The notes below the pieces were generated by a model, which was not told the DNA's origin, did no database searches, and saw only the letters and a list, made by a program, of their open reading frames with translations. From Gilliamella sp. ESL0405 (lineage in GTDB: Bacteria > Pseudomonadota > Gammaproteobacteria > Enterobacterales > Orbaceae), in NCBI RefSeq assembly GCF_019469205.1, contig NZ_CP048265.1, positions 620,001 to 684,000 on the forward strand: DNA of 64,000 nucleotides, read 5' to 3'. This document shows, piece after piece, positions 9,915-20,341 of this stretch. Each line of letters opens with the position of its first letter. Positions within the stretch are counted from its first letter, which is position 1. Both the position numbers and the translations under genes were made by a program.

Positions 9915-11158
9915 GATTCTTTCCTTTTGATGTTTTTCACCGTCAAGTATAAACCAACTGCTAAAAAGTTACATATCACCATTGAGCCAACCATGAGCCA
10001 TTCACTCATATTATCATTCACCGCAACACTATTATGCGTTGAAACTAAGCTCGAAAGGATTACACCGATTGCGCCGGCAACCGCAAAACGAAGCGTGCCG
10101 GCCAGTGATGAGGCGGTTCCTGCGATATGGGAGTAAAGGTCTAAGATAACCGCCATGCTATTGCCACCAATGGTTGACATGCAGCCAATATAACCGGCAA
10201 CACAAATCACTAAACAGACAAAGCCTAAATTACATAAGGTAATAATTGCCAGTCCAATTGCCATAATAAATTGGATTAATAACCCTAACTGCATCATCTT
10301 AATGGCGCCTACACGTTTTACTAAACGGCTATTGAGGGTATTCATAAATACCATAACTAAAATATTGAGCGCAAAATAGTAACCAAAATTGATTGGTGCA
10401 ACGCCATGTAAGTTCATATACACAAAAGGCCCTAAACTTAAAAATGAAAACAGGCCAGCGCCGGAAAATGCACCAATCATCATATAAGTAAATACTTGCC
10501 TGTGACGGAATAGGGTAATGAAGTTACTCAATATACGCCTTAAGCTAAATTTACTGCGTTTAACTTTAGGTAGTGTTTCGGGAATGGTTGTGAATACTAA
10601 AATGATTGACACAAGGGCGATGAAACTTAAGCTATAAAAGTTAGCCTGCCAATTGAACCAATACAAAATAAAACCGCCAATAATCGGGGCGAGTAGTGGG
10701 GCAACATTGGAGATTAACATCACAAACGACATCATTTTGGAAAATTCATCACGATCACGAAAGATATCTTTCATTAAGGCATTTACTACAATAGCAATTG
10801 CCGCAGCCGCAATACCATGGAAGAAGCGAGCCGTAATTAACTGATGAATCGTTGCGGCTATCGCACAGCAAAATGCCGCCACAAAGAAGATAGTTAATCC
10901 GGCAATTAACACCTTACGGCGACCATAACTGTCGGTCAGTGGACCAAATAATAGCTGCCCGACTGAGAAGCCTAATAAATAGCAACTAATCGTTAACTGC
11001 ACCGTTGCATCAGCAACATTAAACCGCTGGGCGATAGTTGGCATACTGGGTAAGTACATATCTATCGAAAGCGGCATTAACATAGACAGTAATCCAAGAA
11101 TAAAAATGAGTGCGCTTTTCGAAATCTTAATTGTTACGGGTTGATCAGTATTTTGCAC
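9911..11158 (-). CDS. Bcr/CflA-family multidrug efflux MFS transporter
   Basis: Twelve-segment inner-membrane drug/H+ antiporter, 415 aa. The motif A loop appears as GPLTDSYGRRKVL near residue 72, and the N-terminal LPSMPTIAQRFNVADATVQ is characteristic of the DHA1 Bcr/CflA subgroup (bicyclomycin, chloramphenicol or sulfonamide export). Translation starts at GTG, with AAAGGAAA placed 9 nt upstream. It is followed with 4-bp overlap by the YrdA-like gene. A specific drug cannot be assigned from sequence alone. Confidence 0.85.
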   Translation of the reverse strand: MQNTDQPVTIKISKSALIFILGLLSMLMPLSIDMYLPSMPTIAQRFNVADATVQLTISCYLLGFSVGQLLFGPLTDSYGRRKVLIAGLTIFFVAAFCCAIAATIHQLITARFFHGIAAAAIAIVVNALMKDIFRDRDEFSKMMSFVMLISNVAPLLAPIIGGFILYWFNWQANFYSLSFIALVSIILVFTTIPETLPKVKRSKFSLRRILSNFITLFRHRQVFTYMMIGAFSGAGLFSFLSLGPFVYMNLHGVAPINFGYYFALNILVMVFMNTLNSRLVKRVGAIKMMQLGLLIQFIMAIGLAIITLCNLGFVCLVICVAGYIGCMSTIGGNSMAVILDLYSHIAGTASSLAGTLRFAVAGAIGVILSSLVSTHNSVAVNDNMSEWLMVGSMVICNFLAVGLYLTVKNIKRKES

Positions 11159-11285
11159 GTACTTTTTCCTTTATGGATTTTAATTTACAACATTATTTAA
11201 ATACCATTAATTAATCGTAAGCGCTTATTGGTTTCGCATAACAATTTTATTAATAGGTTTTATTGATTAATAATATGATTCGATA

Positions 11286-11975
11286 TTAACTAAATGAATT
11301 GATTTCATCTTGTGTTAGTAAGCGATATTCGCCTTCGGGTATATCAAGAATGATATTGCCAATTTGCTTGCGATGCAATGCAATCACATGATTATTTACT
11401 GCCGCAAACATCCGTTTTACTTGATGATAGCGGCCTTCGCTAATCGTCAATTCGGCATGATAATCATCAATAATCGTTAACTGCGCCGGTTTAGTTAGTG
11501 ACTTCTCACTTTTTAACTTAATACCCTTTGCAAATAGTTCAATCAGATCAGGGCTTAGCGGCTGTTCGACGGTAACTTCATACACTTTTTGGCAATGGTG
11601 TTTAGGCGAGGTGATACGGTGTGACCACTTACCATCATCGGTTAACAGTACAAGTCCGGTGGTATCAAGATCTAATCGACCCGCTGCATGCAGTTTTTCC
11701 GGCATGGGTTCATCAATAAAATAGAGTATGGTTGGATGATCCGGATCATCAGTTGAACAGACATAGCCTTGAGGCTTATTGAGCATAAAATAACGATTTT
11801 CAGTAACCGGGGTAATGATATAGCCGTCATACTCAACTTGTTGCTGTGGAGTAAGCTGATAGGCACCGGATTTAATAATTTCACCGTCAACGGTGACTTT
11901 TTTGGCTTTTAATTCTTTACCAACAATGGTACGGCTAATGCCTAAATGGTGAGCGAGAAATTTATCTAATCGCAT
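11286..11975 (-). CDS. rsuA: 16S rRNA pseudouridine(516) synthase
   Basis: Isomerises U516 of 16S rRNA to pseudouridine. The N-terminal S4 RNA-binding domain ([15 protein letters not shown]) is followed by the RsuA-family catalytic motif [17 protein letters not shown], whose second Asp is the nucleophile (about residue 104). The length of 229 aa matches E. coli RsuA (231). It lies 15 bp after rsmJ, so two 16S-modifying enzymes are adjacent and probably co-transcribed with prlC. RluB/E/F paralogues are the alternative, but length and the ending favour RsuA. Confidence 0.88.
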   Translation of the reverse strand: MRLDKFLAHHLGISRTIVGKELKAKKVTVDGEIIKSGAYQLTPQQQVEYDGYIITPVTENRYFMLNKPQGYVCSTDDPDHPTILYFIDEPMPEKLHAAGRLDLDTTGLVLLTDDGKWSHRITSPKHHCQKVYEVTVEQPLSPDLIELFAKGIKLKSEKSLTKPAQLTIIDDYHAELTISEGRYHQVKRMFAAVNNHVIALHRKQIGNIILDIPEGEYRLLTQDEINSFS

Positions 11976-11990
11976 AATTTTTTATCATTC

Positions 11991-12728
11991 CTATAATGCA
12001 CTAACAGGGGTATATATATCAAACCGGTGGTTTTTAGTTTTAATCTCAGCGGTAGGTTTTTCATTAGCTAAAAAGGGCGCATAGTCCGGTCTTTTTACTA
12101 CAACCCGTTTTTGAGCTAGTCGCCTTGCCGGTTCAAGTAAACTATCTGCATCACTATCACTGCCCACTAATTGCTGAAAAACGCGCATCTCCTTTTTGAC
12201 CAGCGCACTTTTTTGCCGATGCGGAAACATCGGATCAAGATAAACGACATCGGGCTTATCGGTATAACAATCAAGGCCGTCGATACTCGAGTGATAGATA
12301 AGCTGTAAATGCTGTGCCAGCCACTGACCTATAGTTGGGTCTTGATAGGCACGCTTTAAACCGTCTGCCAACAGGGCGGCAACGACCGGATGCCTTTCAA
12401 ACATTGTCACATGACAGCCGATTGAAGCTAATACAAATGCATCACGACCAAGCCCGGCTGTTGCATCAATCACTTTCGGAAGATAACTGCCTTTAACCCC
12501 CACCGCTTTGGCAATGGCTTCGCCCCGACCACCACCAAATTGACGACGATGTGCCATTGCGCCTGACACAAAATCAACCGTAATGGCACTGAGTTTTGGC
12601 TCGTCAGTTTTTTTTAACGCAAGTTGCTGATTTTGATACGTCAGTGCGAATGGCAGATCGGTATGGTGAGATAACCACTGCTCAGCTAATTGGATTAGCT
12701 GAGCTAAATTCGAACTAGGAGATACCAT
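11991..12728 (-). CDS. rsmJ: 16S rRNA (guanine(1516)-N(2))-methyltransferase
   Basis: SAM-dependent enzyme that methylates G1516 in 16S rRNA. Seen are the SAM-binding [16 protein letters not shown] near residue 84, a [15 protein letters not shown] acidic ribose-binding loop, and the catalytic-type DPMFPHR motif (about 165). At 245 aa it is near the E. coli YhiQ length (250). It overlaps the 3' end of prlC by 14 bp, the same pair order as E. coli prlC-rsmJ. Confidence 0.93.
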   Translation of the reverse strand: MVSPSSNLAQLIQLAEQWLSHHTDLPFALTYQNQQLALKKTDEPKLSAITVDFVSGAMAHRRQFGGGRGEAIAKAVGVKGSYLPKVIDATAGLGRDAFVLASIGCHVTMFERHPVVAALLADGLKRAYQDPTIGQWLAQHLQLIYHSSIDGLDCYTDKPDVVYLDPMFPHRQKSALVKKEMRVFQQLVGSDSDADSLLEPARRLAQKRVVVKRPDYAPFLANEKPTAEIKTKNHRFDIYTPVSAL

Positions 12729-14742
12729 AATGATGTAGTAGTGCCTCTAGCTGTGGCTCACGTCCACGGAAGTTTTTAAACAGCGTCATCGGTTCATCAC
12801 TGCCACCTTGTGACAAGATGTGATCAAGGAAAGCATTACCGGTTTTGGTATTAAAGATGCCTTCTTCTTCGAAGCGTGAAAAAGCATCGGCAGATAGCAC
12901 TTCAGCCCATAAGTAACTGTAATAACCTGCTGCATAACCGCCGGCAAAAATGTGACTAAATGCATGTGGGAATCGTCCCCAGTCAACTGTTGGCACAACC
13001 GCCACTTGTTGTCTAACTTGTGCCAATGTGTCAAGTATGTCGGCGTCTTTCTGTGAGTGTAATTTGAAGTCAAATAGCCCGAACTCTAACTGACGTAAAA
13101 TAAACAGTGCCGCTTGATAATTTTTGGCATCTAACATTTTTTCAAGCATTTGCGTTGGTAACGGTTCACCGGTTTGATAATGACCGGAGATAAATGCCAA
13201 TGCTTGCGGTTGCCAGCACCAGTTTTCTAAAAATTGACTCGGCAACTCAACCGCATCCCATGGCACACCATTAATACCGGCCACCGATGATACATCAATT
13301 TCGGTTAGCATATGGTGAAGACCGTGACCAAACTCATGGAATAAGGTTGTTACTTCATTATGGGTAAAGAGTGCCGGTTTATCACCGACCGGGCGATTAA
13401 AATTACAGGTTAAATAAGCAACCGGTTTTTGTACATGACCGTCCGCAAAACGCATCCGACCAATACAATCATCCATCCAAGCGCCGCCACGTTTATGCTC
13501 ACGAGCATATAAATCTAAGTAAAAGCTTCCTTTCAACTCACCATTGGCATCATAAAGATCGTAGAATTTGACTTGCGGATCCCACACTTCAACGCCATGA
13601 CGCTCTTTGGCCGTAATACCGAAGATGCGATGAACAACTTCAAATAAGCCGTTAATGACACGTTGCTCCGGAAAATAGGGGCGCAATTGTTCGTCATCGA
13701 TCGAGTATAAATACTGTTTTTGCTTTTCGCTGTAATATGCAATATCCCACGGTTGAATATCACTTGCGCCAAAAAACTCATAAGCGTAACGTTTTAAATC
13801 GGCCAGCTCTCTTTCGCCTTGCGGTTTGGCTTTGTTAGCAAGATCGGTTAAAAACGCTATAACTTGCGAGGTTGATTGTGCCATTTTGGTGGCTAAGGAT
13901 TTATCGGCATAAGTGTCAAAACCGAGTAATTTAGCCAATTCATCACGTAATGCTAAAATCTGTTTGATGATTTGGGTGTTATCCCATTTGCCGGCATTTG
14001 GACCTTGATCAGAAGCACGAGTATTATAGGCTTGATAAAATTCAAAACGTAAATCTCGATTATCACAATAGGTCATGACAGGTATGTAACTAGGCATATC
14101 AAGGGTTAATAACCAGCCTTCTTGTCCTTTCGCTGTCGCTTGCTGCTTAGCTGCACTAAGCGCACTTTCCGGTAAGCCCGCTAGCTGGTTAATATCGGTA
14201 ATTAATTTTGACCAACCCATAGTGGCATCAAGCACATTATTACTATATTGTGATGAAAGTTCGGAAAGTTTCGCAACAATTTCACCGTAGCGTTTTTGCT
14301 TATCATCCGGTAATCCGATTCCCGATAGATCAAAATCACGCAAGGCATTGTCGATCACTTTTTTTTGTGCTTTAGAAAGGGTGTTGTAGTGCTCGCTTTG
14401 TTTGAGCTGTTTATAGGCTTGGTAAAGCGGTTTGTGTTGACCAACCCAGGTACTGTATTGTGAAAGCAGTGGTAAGCAAGCTTCATAAGCTTGACGTAGC
14501 TCAGGGCTGTTTTTCACTGAATTGAGATGACTAACAGGAGACCATGCCCGGCCAAATTTTTCGTCCATTTCATCAATCGGTTGAATTAAATTGTCCCATG
14601 TATATTCACTATTTTGTTTAAGTACTGTCTCAATGGTATTGCGACAATTATCTAAAGTCTGTTTTATGGCTGGTAATACGTGTTCAGGCTTAATCTGTGA
14701 AAATAGCGGAAGAGGTGCATCTGTTAGTAATGGGTTTGTCAT
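12715..14742 (-). CDS. prlC: Oligopeptidase A (M3 metallopeptidase)
   Basis: Cytosolic zinc endopeptidase that degrades short peptides, including cleaved signal peptides. The M3 zinc motif [10 protein letters not shown] lies near residue 467, with downstream [10 protein letters not shown] supplying the third metal-ligand region. The length of 675 aa matches E. coli PrlC (680). It is first in a prlC-rsmJ-rsuA series on the minus strand. The C-terminal [17 protein letters not shown] is characteristic. Confidence 0.96.
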   Translation of the reverse strand: MTNPLLTDAPLPLFSQIKPEHVLPAIKQTLDNCRNTIETVLKQNSEYTWDNLIQPIDEMDEKFGRAWSPVSHLNSVKNSPELRQAYEACLPLLSQYSTWVGQHKPLYQAYKQLKQSEHYNTLSKAQKKVIDNALRDFDLSGIGLPDDKQKRYGEIVAKLSELSSQYSNNVLDATMGWSKLITDINQLAGLPESALSAAKQQATAKGQEGWLLTLDMPSYIPVMTYCDNRDLRFEFYQAYNTRASDQGPNAGKWDNTQIIKQILALRDELAKLLGFDTYADKSLATKMAQSTSQVIAFLTDLANKAKPQGERELADLKRYAYEFFGASDIQPWDIAYYSEKQKQYLYSIDDEQLRPYFPEQRVINGLFEVVHRIFGITAKERHGVEVWDPQVKFYDLYDANGELKGSFYLDLYAREHKRGGAWMDDCIGRMRFADGHVQKPVAYLTCNFNRPVGDKPALFTHNEVTTLFHEFGHGLHHMLTEIDVSSVAGINGVPWDAVELPSQFLENWCWQPQALAFISGHYQTGEPLPTQMLEKMLDAKNYQAALFILRQLEFGLFDFKLHSQKDADILDTLAQVRQQVAVVPTVDWGRFPHAFSHIFAGGYAAGYYSYLWAEVLSADAFSRFEEEGIFNTKTGNAFLDHILSQGGSDEPMTLFKNFRGREPQLEALLHHYGIS

Positions 14743-14836
14743 GTTGCGATACCTTATGCATTGATTTCGTCTATAGATAGAACGTAATTTAATGGCAAAA
14801 AAGGGCTATTGAAGTCTATTCTAATCATCGAATAAC

Positions 14837-15094
14837 TTATAAGCCCATTAGTTTTCTTTCACGTTGCCATTCAGTGGGTGTATAAGTTTTAATTGATAAT
14901 GCATGAATACGATTATCGTTAATAAACTCAGCTAATGGCGCATAAATTGCTTGTTGTTTTTTTACCCTGCTTAATTGCCCAAAAAAGTCGGCAACAGCAA
15001 TAACCTGAAAATGACTTCCGTCAGTTGTCGTGACATGAAGATCATCAAGATTAAGTGAACTGTTTAATTTATCAATGATTTGTTGTTTATCCAT
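14837..15094 (-). CDS. ibaG: BolA-family protein IbaG (YrbA)
   Basis: An 85-residue BolA-like protein that partners monothiol glutaredoxins in Fe-S handling and acid response. The BolA core appears as DGSHFQVIAVADFFGQLSRVKKQQAIYA (conserved H and VKRH-like helix), ending IHALSIKTYTPTEW. In E. coli ibaG follows mlaB and precedes murA. Here it follows mlaB at 86 bp and is succeeded by prlC, so murA is not at this locus. Confidence 0.88.
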   Translation of the reverse strand: MDKQQIIDKLNSSLNLDDLHVTTTDGSHFQVIAVADFFGQLSRVKKQQAIYAPLAEFINDNRIHALSIKTYTPTEWQRERKLMGL

Positions 15095-15132
15095 TATTAA
15101 AACTCATTGTTGTTAATGATTATAGTGACGTG

Positions 15133-15175
15133 CTGTCAAGATCTTTCAGAAATTGTATACGTTTAAGTAAAAAAA
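15133..15175. repeat. Solitary copy of a ~44-bp dispersed motif
   Basis: Matches the core of the 22.9-23.9 kb tandem array: CTGTCAAGATCTTTCAGAAA, then GTATACGTTTAAGTA and an A tract. It lies between mlaB and ibaG, 38 bp upstream of the ibaG start. Read on the minus strand it ends in a perfect TTGACA. Confidence 0.8.
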
Positions 15176-15180
15176 CTAAT

Positions 15181-15453
15181 TTAATCGGCAATAACCGGCT
15201 GCAAATCATACAGTGCAATTAAGGTTTGTAGCTGAGGGTTTATGCCGATTAGTTTCGTTCCATACTTAATGCAAAAGTAGACGAGTGTCGCAAGTCCCGA
15301 AGAGTCAACCCGACTAAGTTGTGCTACGTCGATACTGTCAGTACCAATAAAGAGCGAATCTGGTTTTGACCACAAATCATTTAATGAGTGAGCATCAAGC
15401 TCACCAATTAAATGTAATACTGTTTGTTGCTTTTCTACTTGAATTTGCGACAT
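15181..15453 (-). CDS. mlaB: MlaB, STAS-domain subunit of the phospholipid transporter
   Basis: Small cytoplasmic STAS-domain protein that binds MlaF and stabilises the MlaFEDB complex. The STAS core is seen as VAQLSRVDSSGLATLVYFC near residues 45-62, including the conserved DSSGL. A TTG two codons upstream is possible, but the ATG at 15453 with AAAGG about 10 nt before it is preferred. The gene starts 6 bp after the mlaC stop and is the last mla gene before ibaG. Confidence 0.88.
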   Translation of the reverse strand: MSQIQVEKQQTVLHLIGELDAHSLNDLWSKPDSLFIGTDSIDVAQLSRVDSSGLATLVYFCIKYGTKLIGINPQLQTLIALYDLQPVIAD

Positions 15454-15459
15454 GTTCAA

Positions 15460-16104
15460 CTAACCTTTTGGTTTGGCGTTAGGATCGATTTTACGATTGG
15501 ATAGGTCGATTAACTGTTTTGTTAACGCATCGATACCTTCCTGACGTAAAGTGGTAGACCATTCGTTTTGCTTAGTGGTAATCATACTGACCCCTTCAGC
15601 AATCAAATCATAAGCTTGCCATTGACCGGTAACGGTGTTTTTGCGCCATTGGAAATCGATACGAATCGGTTGTTGGCTCTTATCCGGTTGAATAAGTAAT
15701 ACACGAATCGATATCAAGTTTTTACCGGTTAAATCTTTTGCGGATTCAACTTCATACTGTTGACCATTGTATAGGGTCAATGCTTGGGCAAAAGCTTGCA
15801 CTAAGTAGCCTTCAAATGCATCAAAATAAGCTGTACGTTGAGCGTCGGTTGCTGATTTGTAGTAGTTACCTAAAATCAGTGCACCAGCATATCTTACTTG
15901 GACATAAGGTAATAAATCTGTTCGTACAATATCTTTTAATTTATCCGGATTGGCTTTTAAGGTTGCCGCTTGTGCTTTCATTGTGCCGAAGATTTTATCA
16001 GCGGCTACTTGCATATCTTGATACGGATTGTTTTCAGCCAGTACTAGGCTACTAAATAATAAAGCGAAGACTAATACAATGGCTTGCTTAAATTTGGTTA
16101 ACAT
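15460..16104 (-). CDS. mlaC: MlaC, periplasmic phospholipid-binding protein
   Basis: Soluble periplasmic shuttle that carries phospholipids between the outer-membrane MlaA complex and MlaFEDB. The N-terminus is a clear signal peptide (KFKQAIVLVFALLFSSLVLA, cleaved before ENNPYQ), followed by an MlaC/Ttg2D domain with VRYAGALILGNYYKSATDAQ and FQWRKNTVTGQWQAYDL. The 214-aa length matches E. coli (211). It lies 16 bp after mlaD in the operon. Confidence 0.93.
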   Translation of the reverse strand: MLTKFKQAIVLVFALLFSSLVLAENNPYQDMQVAADKIFGTMKAQAATLKANPDKLKDIVRTDLLPYVQVRYAGALILGNYYKSATDAQRTAYFDAFEGYLVQAFAQALTLYNGQQYEVESAKDLTGKNLISIRVLLIQPDKSQQPIRIDFQWRKNTVTGQWQAYDLIAEGVSMITTKQNEWSTTLRQEGIDALTKQLIDLSNRKIDPNAKPKG

Positions 16105-16120
16105 GTGAACTCCTTACTTG

Positions 16121-16702
16121 TTATTTGTTTTCTGTATTTTCTGTATTTTCGGTTTTATTTTTGTCAGATGAACCAACTGAGTAAAGGAATTTTCCGATTA
16201 AATCCTCGATGACCATAGCCGGTATTGTGTTATGTATTACAAAACCTTCTTCGAAATAAGGGGGTTGTTTGTCTTTACTCGGGTTAACCGGTGTAGAATT
16301 ATTTGCAGAATAGGAATCGATATCAAATACGGTTTGATTATCAAAACTTAAATTGATATCGATGTATTGCTCACCTAAAAGACCGGATGTTTTTATCGAT
16401 AGTGAGCTTGAACTAGGGATTTTGTCATATGATATATCAATATCCATTGTGACATAAGGTTTATATTGTTCAGCATCGGTTGATTGTAATGTAATGTTAC
16501 TTACTCGCCCAATCACCACGCCACCAATTTTTATCGGTGATTTGACTTTTAATCCGCCAATATTATCAAATATCGCATAGACACGATAAGAGTTATGACT
16601 GACAAATGATGTCGGGTCAGTGACTCTAAAGCATAAAAATAATACTGATGCAATGACCAGTAGCATAAATAATCCAACTGTAATTTCAACTTTACGACTC
16701 AT
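16121..16702 (-). CDS. mlaD: MlaD, MCE-domain membrane-anchored subunit
   Basis: Inner-membrane-anchored periplasmic MCE protein whose hexamer forms the lipid channel on MlaE. One N-terminal membrane segment (VGLFMLLVIASVLFLCF) precedes the MCE domain (VYAIFDNIGGLKVKSPIKIG). The frame can extend to a TTG at 16717, but the ATG at 16702 has GAGG 9 nt before it and clears the mlaE stop, so I chose it (193 aa). The C-terminus has repeated Asn/Thr/Glu codons, a low-complexity tail. Confidence 0.92.
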   Translation of the reverse strand: MSRKVEITVGLFMLLVIASVLFLCFRVTDPTSFVSHNSYRVYAIFDNIGGLKVKSPIKIGGVVIGRVSNITLQSTDAEQYKPYVTMDIDISYDKIPSSSSLSIKTSGLLGEQYIDINLSFDNQTVFDIDSYSANNSTPVNPSKDKQPPYFEEGFVIHNTIPAMVIEDLIGKFLYSVGSSDKNKTENTENTENK

Positions 16703-16713
16703 GTTTAATGACC

Positions 16714-17493
16714 TCAATGACTAAACATTAATGCGGTTAGAATAAAATCTAACCCCAAAATAACTAATGATGAATAGACAACAGTATTGGTTGTTGCCCG
16801 ACTAATTCCTTCTGATGTTGGTACACAGTCATAACCATTAAAAAGTGCAATCCAAGTACTGGCAATTGCAAATGCAAAGCTTTTAACAAAACAGTTACCT
16901 AAATCATGCCACCAATCAACGTTGTTTTGAATCGATGACCAAAAAAATCCAGAATCAATACCTTTCCATTCAACACCCACAAGCACGCCGCCCAGTATTC
17001 CGACGGTGACAAATATAGCGGTTAAAAAAGGCATGCTAAAAAATCCAGCCCAAAAACGTGGTGCAATAATCCGTCTTAGGGGGTCAATTGCCATCATTTC
17101 CATACTTGATAACTGTTCTGTGGCTTTCATTAAACCAATTTCAGCGGTTAACGCTGAACCGGCTCGCCCGGCAAACAGTAATCCGGCAACCACAGGTCCT
17201 AACTCACGAAGTAGCGCAAGGGCTACCATCATCCCGAGGCTAGCTTCGGCACCAAATGTGGTAAGGATAAAATAACCTTGTAACGCCAATACCATGCCAA
17301 TAAATAGGCCAGATACAATAATAATTGTCAGTGATTGTACGCCGACAAAATAGAATTGTTTGATCAGCAGTGGAAATTGCTTTTTAAATTGTGGACGACC
17401 AATGAGCGCACCAAATAGCATCACACCTGAACGACCCAGCATTGCGATAGTATTAATGACTGATTGCCCCAGTTTCGCAATTAAATTCAACAT
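16714..17493 (-). CDS. mlaE: MlaE, permease of the phospholipid ABC transporter
   Basis: A 259-residue integral membrane protein of the MlaE/YrbE family, with about five membrane segments and the family motifs [14 protein letters not shown] and [20 protein letters not shown] that contact MlaF and MlaD. The start overlaps the mlaF stop by one base (TAATG), implying translational coupling. It forms the lipid path in the MlaFEDB complex. Confidence 0.95.
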   Translation of the reverse strand: MLNLIAKLGQSVINTIAMLGRSGVMLFGALIGRPQFKKQFPLLIKQFYFVGVQSLTIIIVSGLFIGMVLALQGYFILTTFGAEASLGMMVALALLRELGPVVAGLLFAGRAGSALTAEIGLMKATEQLSSMEMMAIDPLRRIIAPRFWAGFFSMPFLTAIFVTVGILGGVLVGVEWKGIDSGFFWSSIQNNVDWWHDLGNCFVKSFAFAIASTWIALFNGYDCVPTSEGISRATTNTVVYSSLVILGLDFILTALMFSH

Positions 17494-18308
17494 TATTTTG
17501 CACCTCTGCTTAGGTCTAATTTGTAATCATCTGCTGGATAATGGAATGGCACAGGGCCGTCAGCTAAGCCTTCAAGAAACTGTTTCACACGTAGATCCGG
17601 GTTGTCTCGAAGTTGCTGTGATGTTCCACCGGCAATGATATGTTGTTCTGCAATAATATAGGCATAATCAGCTATACTTAGTACTTCTTTAACATCATGG
17701 CTTACCACAATGCAGGTTAAGCCTAGTGATTGGTTGATTTCGGCGATGAGTTTGACAATCACGCCCATTGAGATAGGGTCTTGACCGGCAAAAGGTTCAT
17801 CGAACATGATTAAGTCGGGGTCAAGCGCAATTGCTCTGGCTAGCGCTGCACGCCGAGCCATACCGCCGGATAATTCCGAAGGCATCATATGCGCTGCGCC
17901 TCGTAGTCCGACCGCTTGTAATTTCATCAAAACTAAATTATGCAATACCGGTTCGGGCAAGTTGAGATGTTCACGCAATGGGTAAGCTACATTATCAAAG
18001 ACATTGAGATCGGTAAATAATGCGCCCGATTGAAATAACATACTCATGCGTTTACGCACTTCATATAATCTTGAACGTGACATACTGGGAATATCTTCAC
18101 CGTCAAATAAGATTTGACCGGATTGTGGTTTAAGCTGACCACCAATAAGCCTGAGTAGTGTTGTTTTACCAATTCCGGATGGACCCATAATGGCAGTCAC
18201 TTTGCCTTTTGGCACATTCAGGCTCATATTTTTATAAATAGGTCTTGTTCCCCGATAAAAGGACATATCGTGAATTTCGACTATATTTTGCTGTAATGTG
18301 TTTGTCAC
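17493..18308 (-). CDS. mlaF: MlaF, ATPase of the phospholipid ABC transporter
   Basis: ABC ATPase energising retrograde or anterograde phospholipid transport at the inner membrane. Walker [11 protein letters not shown] (about residue 42), signature [14 protein letters not shown] (about 144) and Walker [15 protein letters not shown] (about 166) are intact. It begins at GTG with TAGGAAA about 8 nt upstream. It is first in mlaFEDCB, so the operon promoter should lie in 18309-18588. Confidence 0.95.
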   Translation of the reverse strand: MTNTLQQNIVEIHDMSFYRGTRPIYKNMSLNVPKGKVTAIMGPSGIGKTTLLRLIGGQLKPQSGQILFDGEDIPSMSRSRLYEVRKRMSMLFQSGALFTDLNVFDNVAYPLREHLNLPEPVLHNLVLMKLQAVGLRGAAHMMPSELSGGMARRAALARAIALDPDLIMFDEPFAGQDPISMGVIVKLIAEINQSLGLTCIVVSHDVKEVLSIADYAYIIAEQHIIAGGTSQQLRDNPDLRVKQFLEGLADGPVPFHYPADDYKLDLSRGAK

Positions 18309-18526
18309 TATGATTTCCTACACTACCATGATTAAATTTGAAGTTATTTTACTTGATATTTTAGAATAATGAAATCTATTAAACATATAGTTGATTTAAC
18401 TGACATTTTAGCCAATTTGTCGATATTTTTTGGTAAGTTAGCTTATTTTATCAGCAGTTCCATGCTTTATCACTATTGGTTGGAAATAGTGTTCATTACT
18501 ATCCTTTATTTTCCCATTATTTTATT

Positions 18527-18557
18527 AGGGAAAAGTGCTTTTAGCTGGCTTTTCCCT
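18527..18557. terminator. Hairpin downstream of metI
   Basis: A perfect 9-bp inverted repeat AGGGAAAAG/CTTTTCCCT with a 13-nt loop sits 32 bp beyond the metI stop on the minus strand and upstream of mlaF. No T tract follows, so this may be a weak terminator separating the met and mla units. Confidence 0.45.
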
Positions 18558-18588
18558 GTTATGTAAATAATGTACGCTAGGATTTTGG

Positions 18589-19287
18589 TTATTCGTGCCG
18601 AGCTTTACGTGCTAAATAGTTTCCTAAACTTTGGACAATTTGAATGACGATAACTAAAATGACCACGCAAATATAGGTCACGGTGGTATCAAAGCGTTGA
18701 TAACCGTATGATACTGCCAAATCGCCAATACCACCGGCACCGATAGCGCCCGCCATGGCGGTGGCACCAATTAAACCGATTGTGGCAGTCGTTAGGGTTA
18801 AAATTAAGGAGCTGAACGCTTCGGGTAAAATAAAATACCAAATAACTTGTACCGGTGTTGCGCCCATAGATTGCGCCGCTTCAATAATCCCACTGTCGAC
18901 TTCCAGCAGTGAATTTTCAACCAGCCTTGAAATATAAGGCGCCACGTAGCATGTTAAAGGCACAATGGCCGCCGTTGTACCAATTGAGCTACCGACAATC
19001 AATTTCGTTAACGGAACAATGGCGACTAATAGAATAATAAAAGGCAGTGAGCGCACCAGATTAATGATTGGATTAATAATGCGATAAACCCGACTATTTT
19101 CCAACAGCCCGCCCGGACGAGTTGTCACTAAACAGATGCCAAGGGATATGCCAATTAGCGATCCCAATAATAATGCAAAAAACACCATATAAAAGGTATC
19201 GTAAGTGGCTTGAATAAACTGATCGACGGTCACTGATGTTGAGAAATTAGTTTTCAGGTAATCACATATGTTGGTTAATATTTCCAT
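18589..19287 (-). CDS. metI: D-methionine ABC transporter permease
   Basis: A 232-residue inner-membrane permease of the MetI type with five to six membrane segments and the ABC permease EAA loop (EAAQSMGATPVQVIWYFILPEA, about residues 135-156). It imports methionine together with MetN and MetQ. The ATG directly abuts the metN stop (TAA then ATG), so the pair is translationally coupled. Confidence 0.93.
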   Translation of the reverse strand: MEILTNICDYLKTNFSTSVTVDQFIQATYDTFYMVFFALLLGSLIGISLGICLVTTRPGGLLENSRVYRIINPIINLVRSLPFIILLVAIVPLTKLIVGSSIGTTAAIVPLTCYVAPYISRLVENSLLEVDSGIIEAAQSMGATPVQVIWYFILPEAFSSLILTLTTATIGLIGATAMAGAIGAGGIGDLAVSYGYQRFDTTVTYICVVILVIVIQIVQSLGNYLARKARHE

Positions 19288-20331
19288 TTAGTTTATCTCC
19301 CAATGTTTAATTTCAGTGACTTGTACGCCGTTTTCACGTAAGTAATGCACTGATTGTTCGATGTTTGTTTCACTGCCTTTTAGTTGTACAAACATGCTGC
19401 CTAATACCGTTTTTTCAATTTCAGACATATGGGCAAACAGGATATTGACGACAACTTTTTGTTGTAATATCAATGAGTTCATGACCGGCTCAGAAGCAGA
19501 TCGCCCTAAAAATTCCAGTTTGAATAGTTTGATATTCTCTTTTTTGCCTTCTATCTCTAACAGATTTTCAACGACCCCTGTTGGGATTTGATCGTTAATG
19601 ACCGAACTGACAAAGTTGCGGGTCGTTTGATGTTTAGGGTGCCCAAACACATCAAGCACATTACCATGTTCAATGATCTGGCCTTTTTCCATCACCGCCA
19701 CTTTATTGCAAATTTGTTCAATAACATGCATTTCATGGGTAATTAAAACAACGGTTATTTTATACTTTTCGTTGATCTGTTTGATGATGTTTAAAATAGC
19801 TTGAGTGGTTTGCGGATCGAGCGCAGAAGTGGCTTCATCACAAAGTAAAATAGTCGGGTCGTTGGCTAAAGCTCTGGCAATACCGATGCGCTGTTTTTGC
19901 CCGCCGGATAGCTCTTTGGGATAGCTATTGGCTTTATCACTTAATCCAACAAATTCCAGCAGTTCATGGACTTTTTGTTTGATTGTTTGCTTATTTTTTT
20001 TATTTAAGATAAGTGGAATCGCTACGTTGTCATACACGGTTTTTGATTCAAGTAAATTGAAGTGTTGGAAGATCATGCCGATTTTTCGTCTGACTTGACG
20101 TAATTCACTGTTAGATAATTGATTTAACAGTTGGTTTTCAATAATAACTTCACCTTGAGTGGGTTTTTCAAGAAAATTGATCAATCGCACTAAGGTGCTT
20201 TTACCGGCGCCGCTATAACCGATGATGCCGTAAATATCGCCTTTATCGATAGTTAAATTGATATTGTTTAATGCTTGAGTGGTGATGCCGTTGCGCTCAT
20301 ATTGCTTAGAGACGTTTTCAAATCTTATCAT
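19288..20331 (-). CDS. metN: Methionine ABC transporter ATP-binding protein
   Basis: ATPase of the methionine uptake system. Walker A GYSGAGKSTL (about residue 38), signature LSGGQKQRIG (about 140) and Walker B ILLCDEATSALDP (about 160) are present. Residues ~270-347 form the NIL regulatory domain (FVQLKGSETNIEQSVHYLRENGV) that in E. coli MetN binds methionine and inhibits transport. The gene lies between an M20 peptidase and metI on the minus strand. Confidence 0.94.
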   Translation of the reverse strand: MIRFENVSKQYERNGITTQALNNINLTIDKGDIYGIIGYSGAGKSTLVRLINFLEKPTQGEVIIENQLLNQLSNSELRQVRRKIGMIFQHFNLLESKTVYDNVAIPLILNKKNKQTIKQKVHELLEFVGLSDKANSYPKELSGGQKQRIGIARALANDPTILLCDEATSALDPQTTQAILNIIKQINEKYKITVVLITHEMHVIEQICNKVAVMEKGQIIEHGNVLDVFGHPKHQTTRNFVSSVINDQIPTGVVENLLEIEGKKENIKLFKLEFLGRSASEPVMNSLILQQKVVVNILFAHMSEIEKTVLGSMFVQLKGSETNIEQSVHYLRENGVQVTEIKHWEIN

Positions 20332-20341
20332 TATTTCGTTC

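Noticed and set aside
14837-18308. Expected murA and kdsD-kdsC-lpt genes beside the mla operon
   Set aside because: None is present: prlC lies after ibaG and the met genes lie before mlaF. I treated this as ordinary rearrangement and not as a separate finding.
18369-18566. 65-codon open frame with hydrophobic segments, plus strand
   Set aside because: It lacks a ribosome binding site, lies between two minus-strand operons, overlaps an inverted repeat that looks like a terminator, and resembles no family I know.
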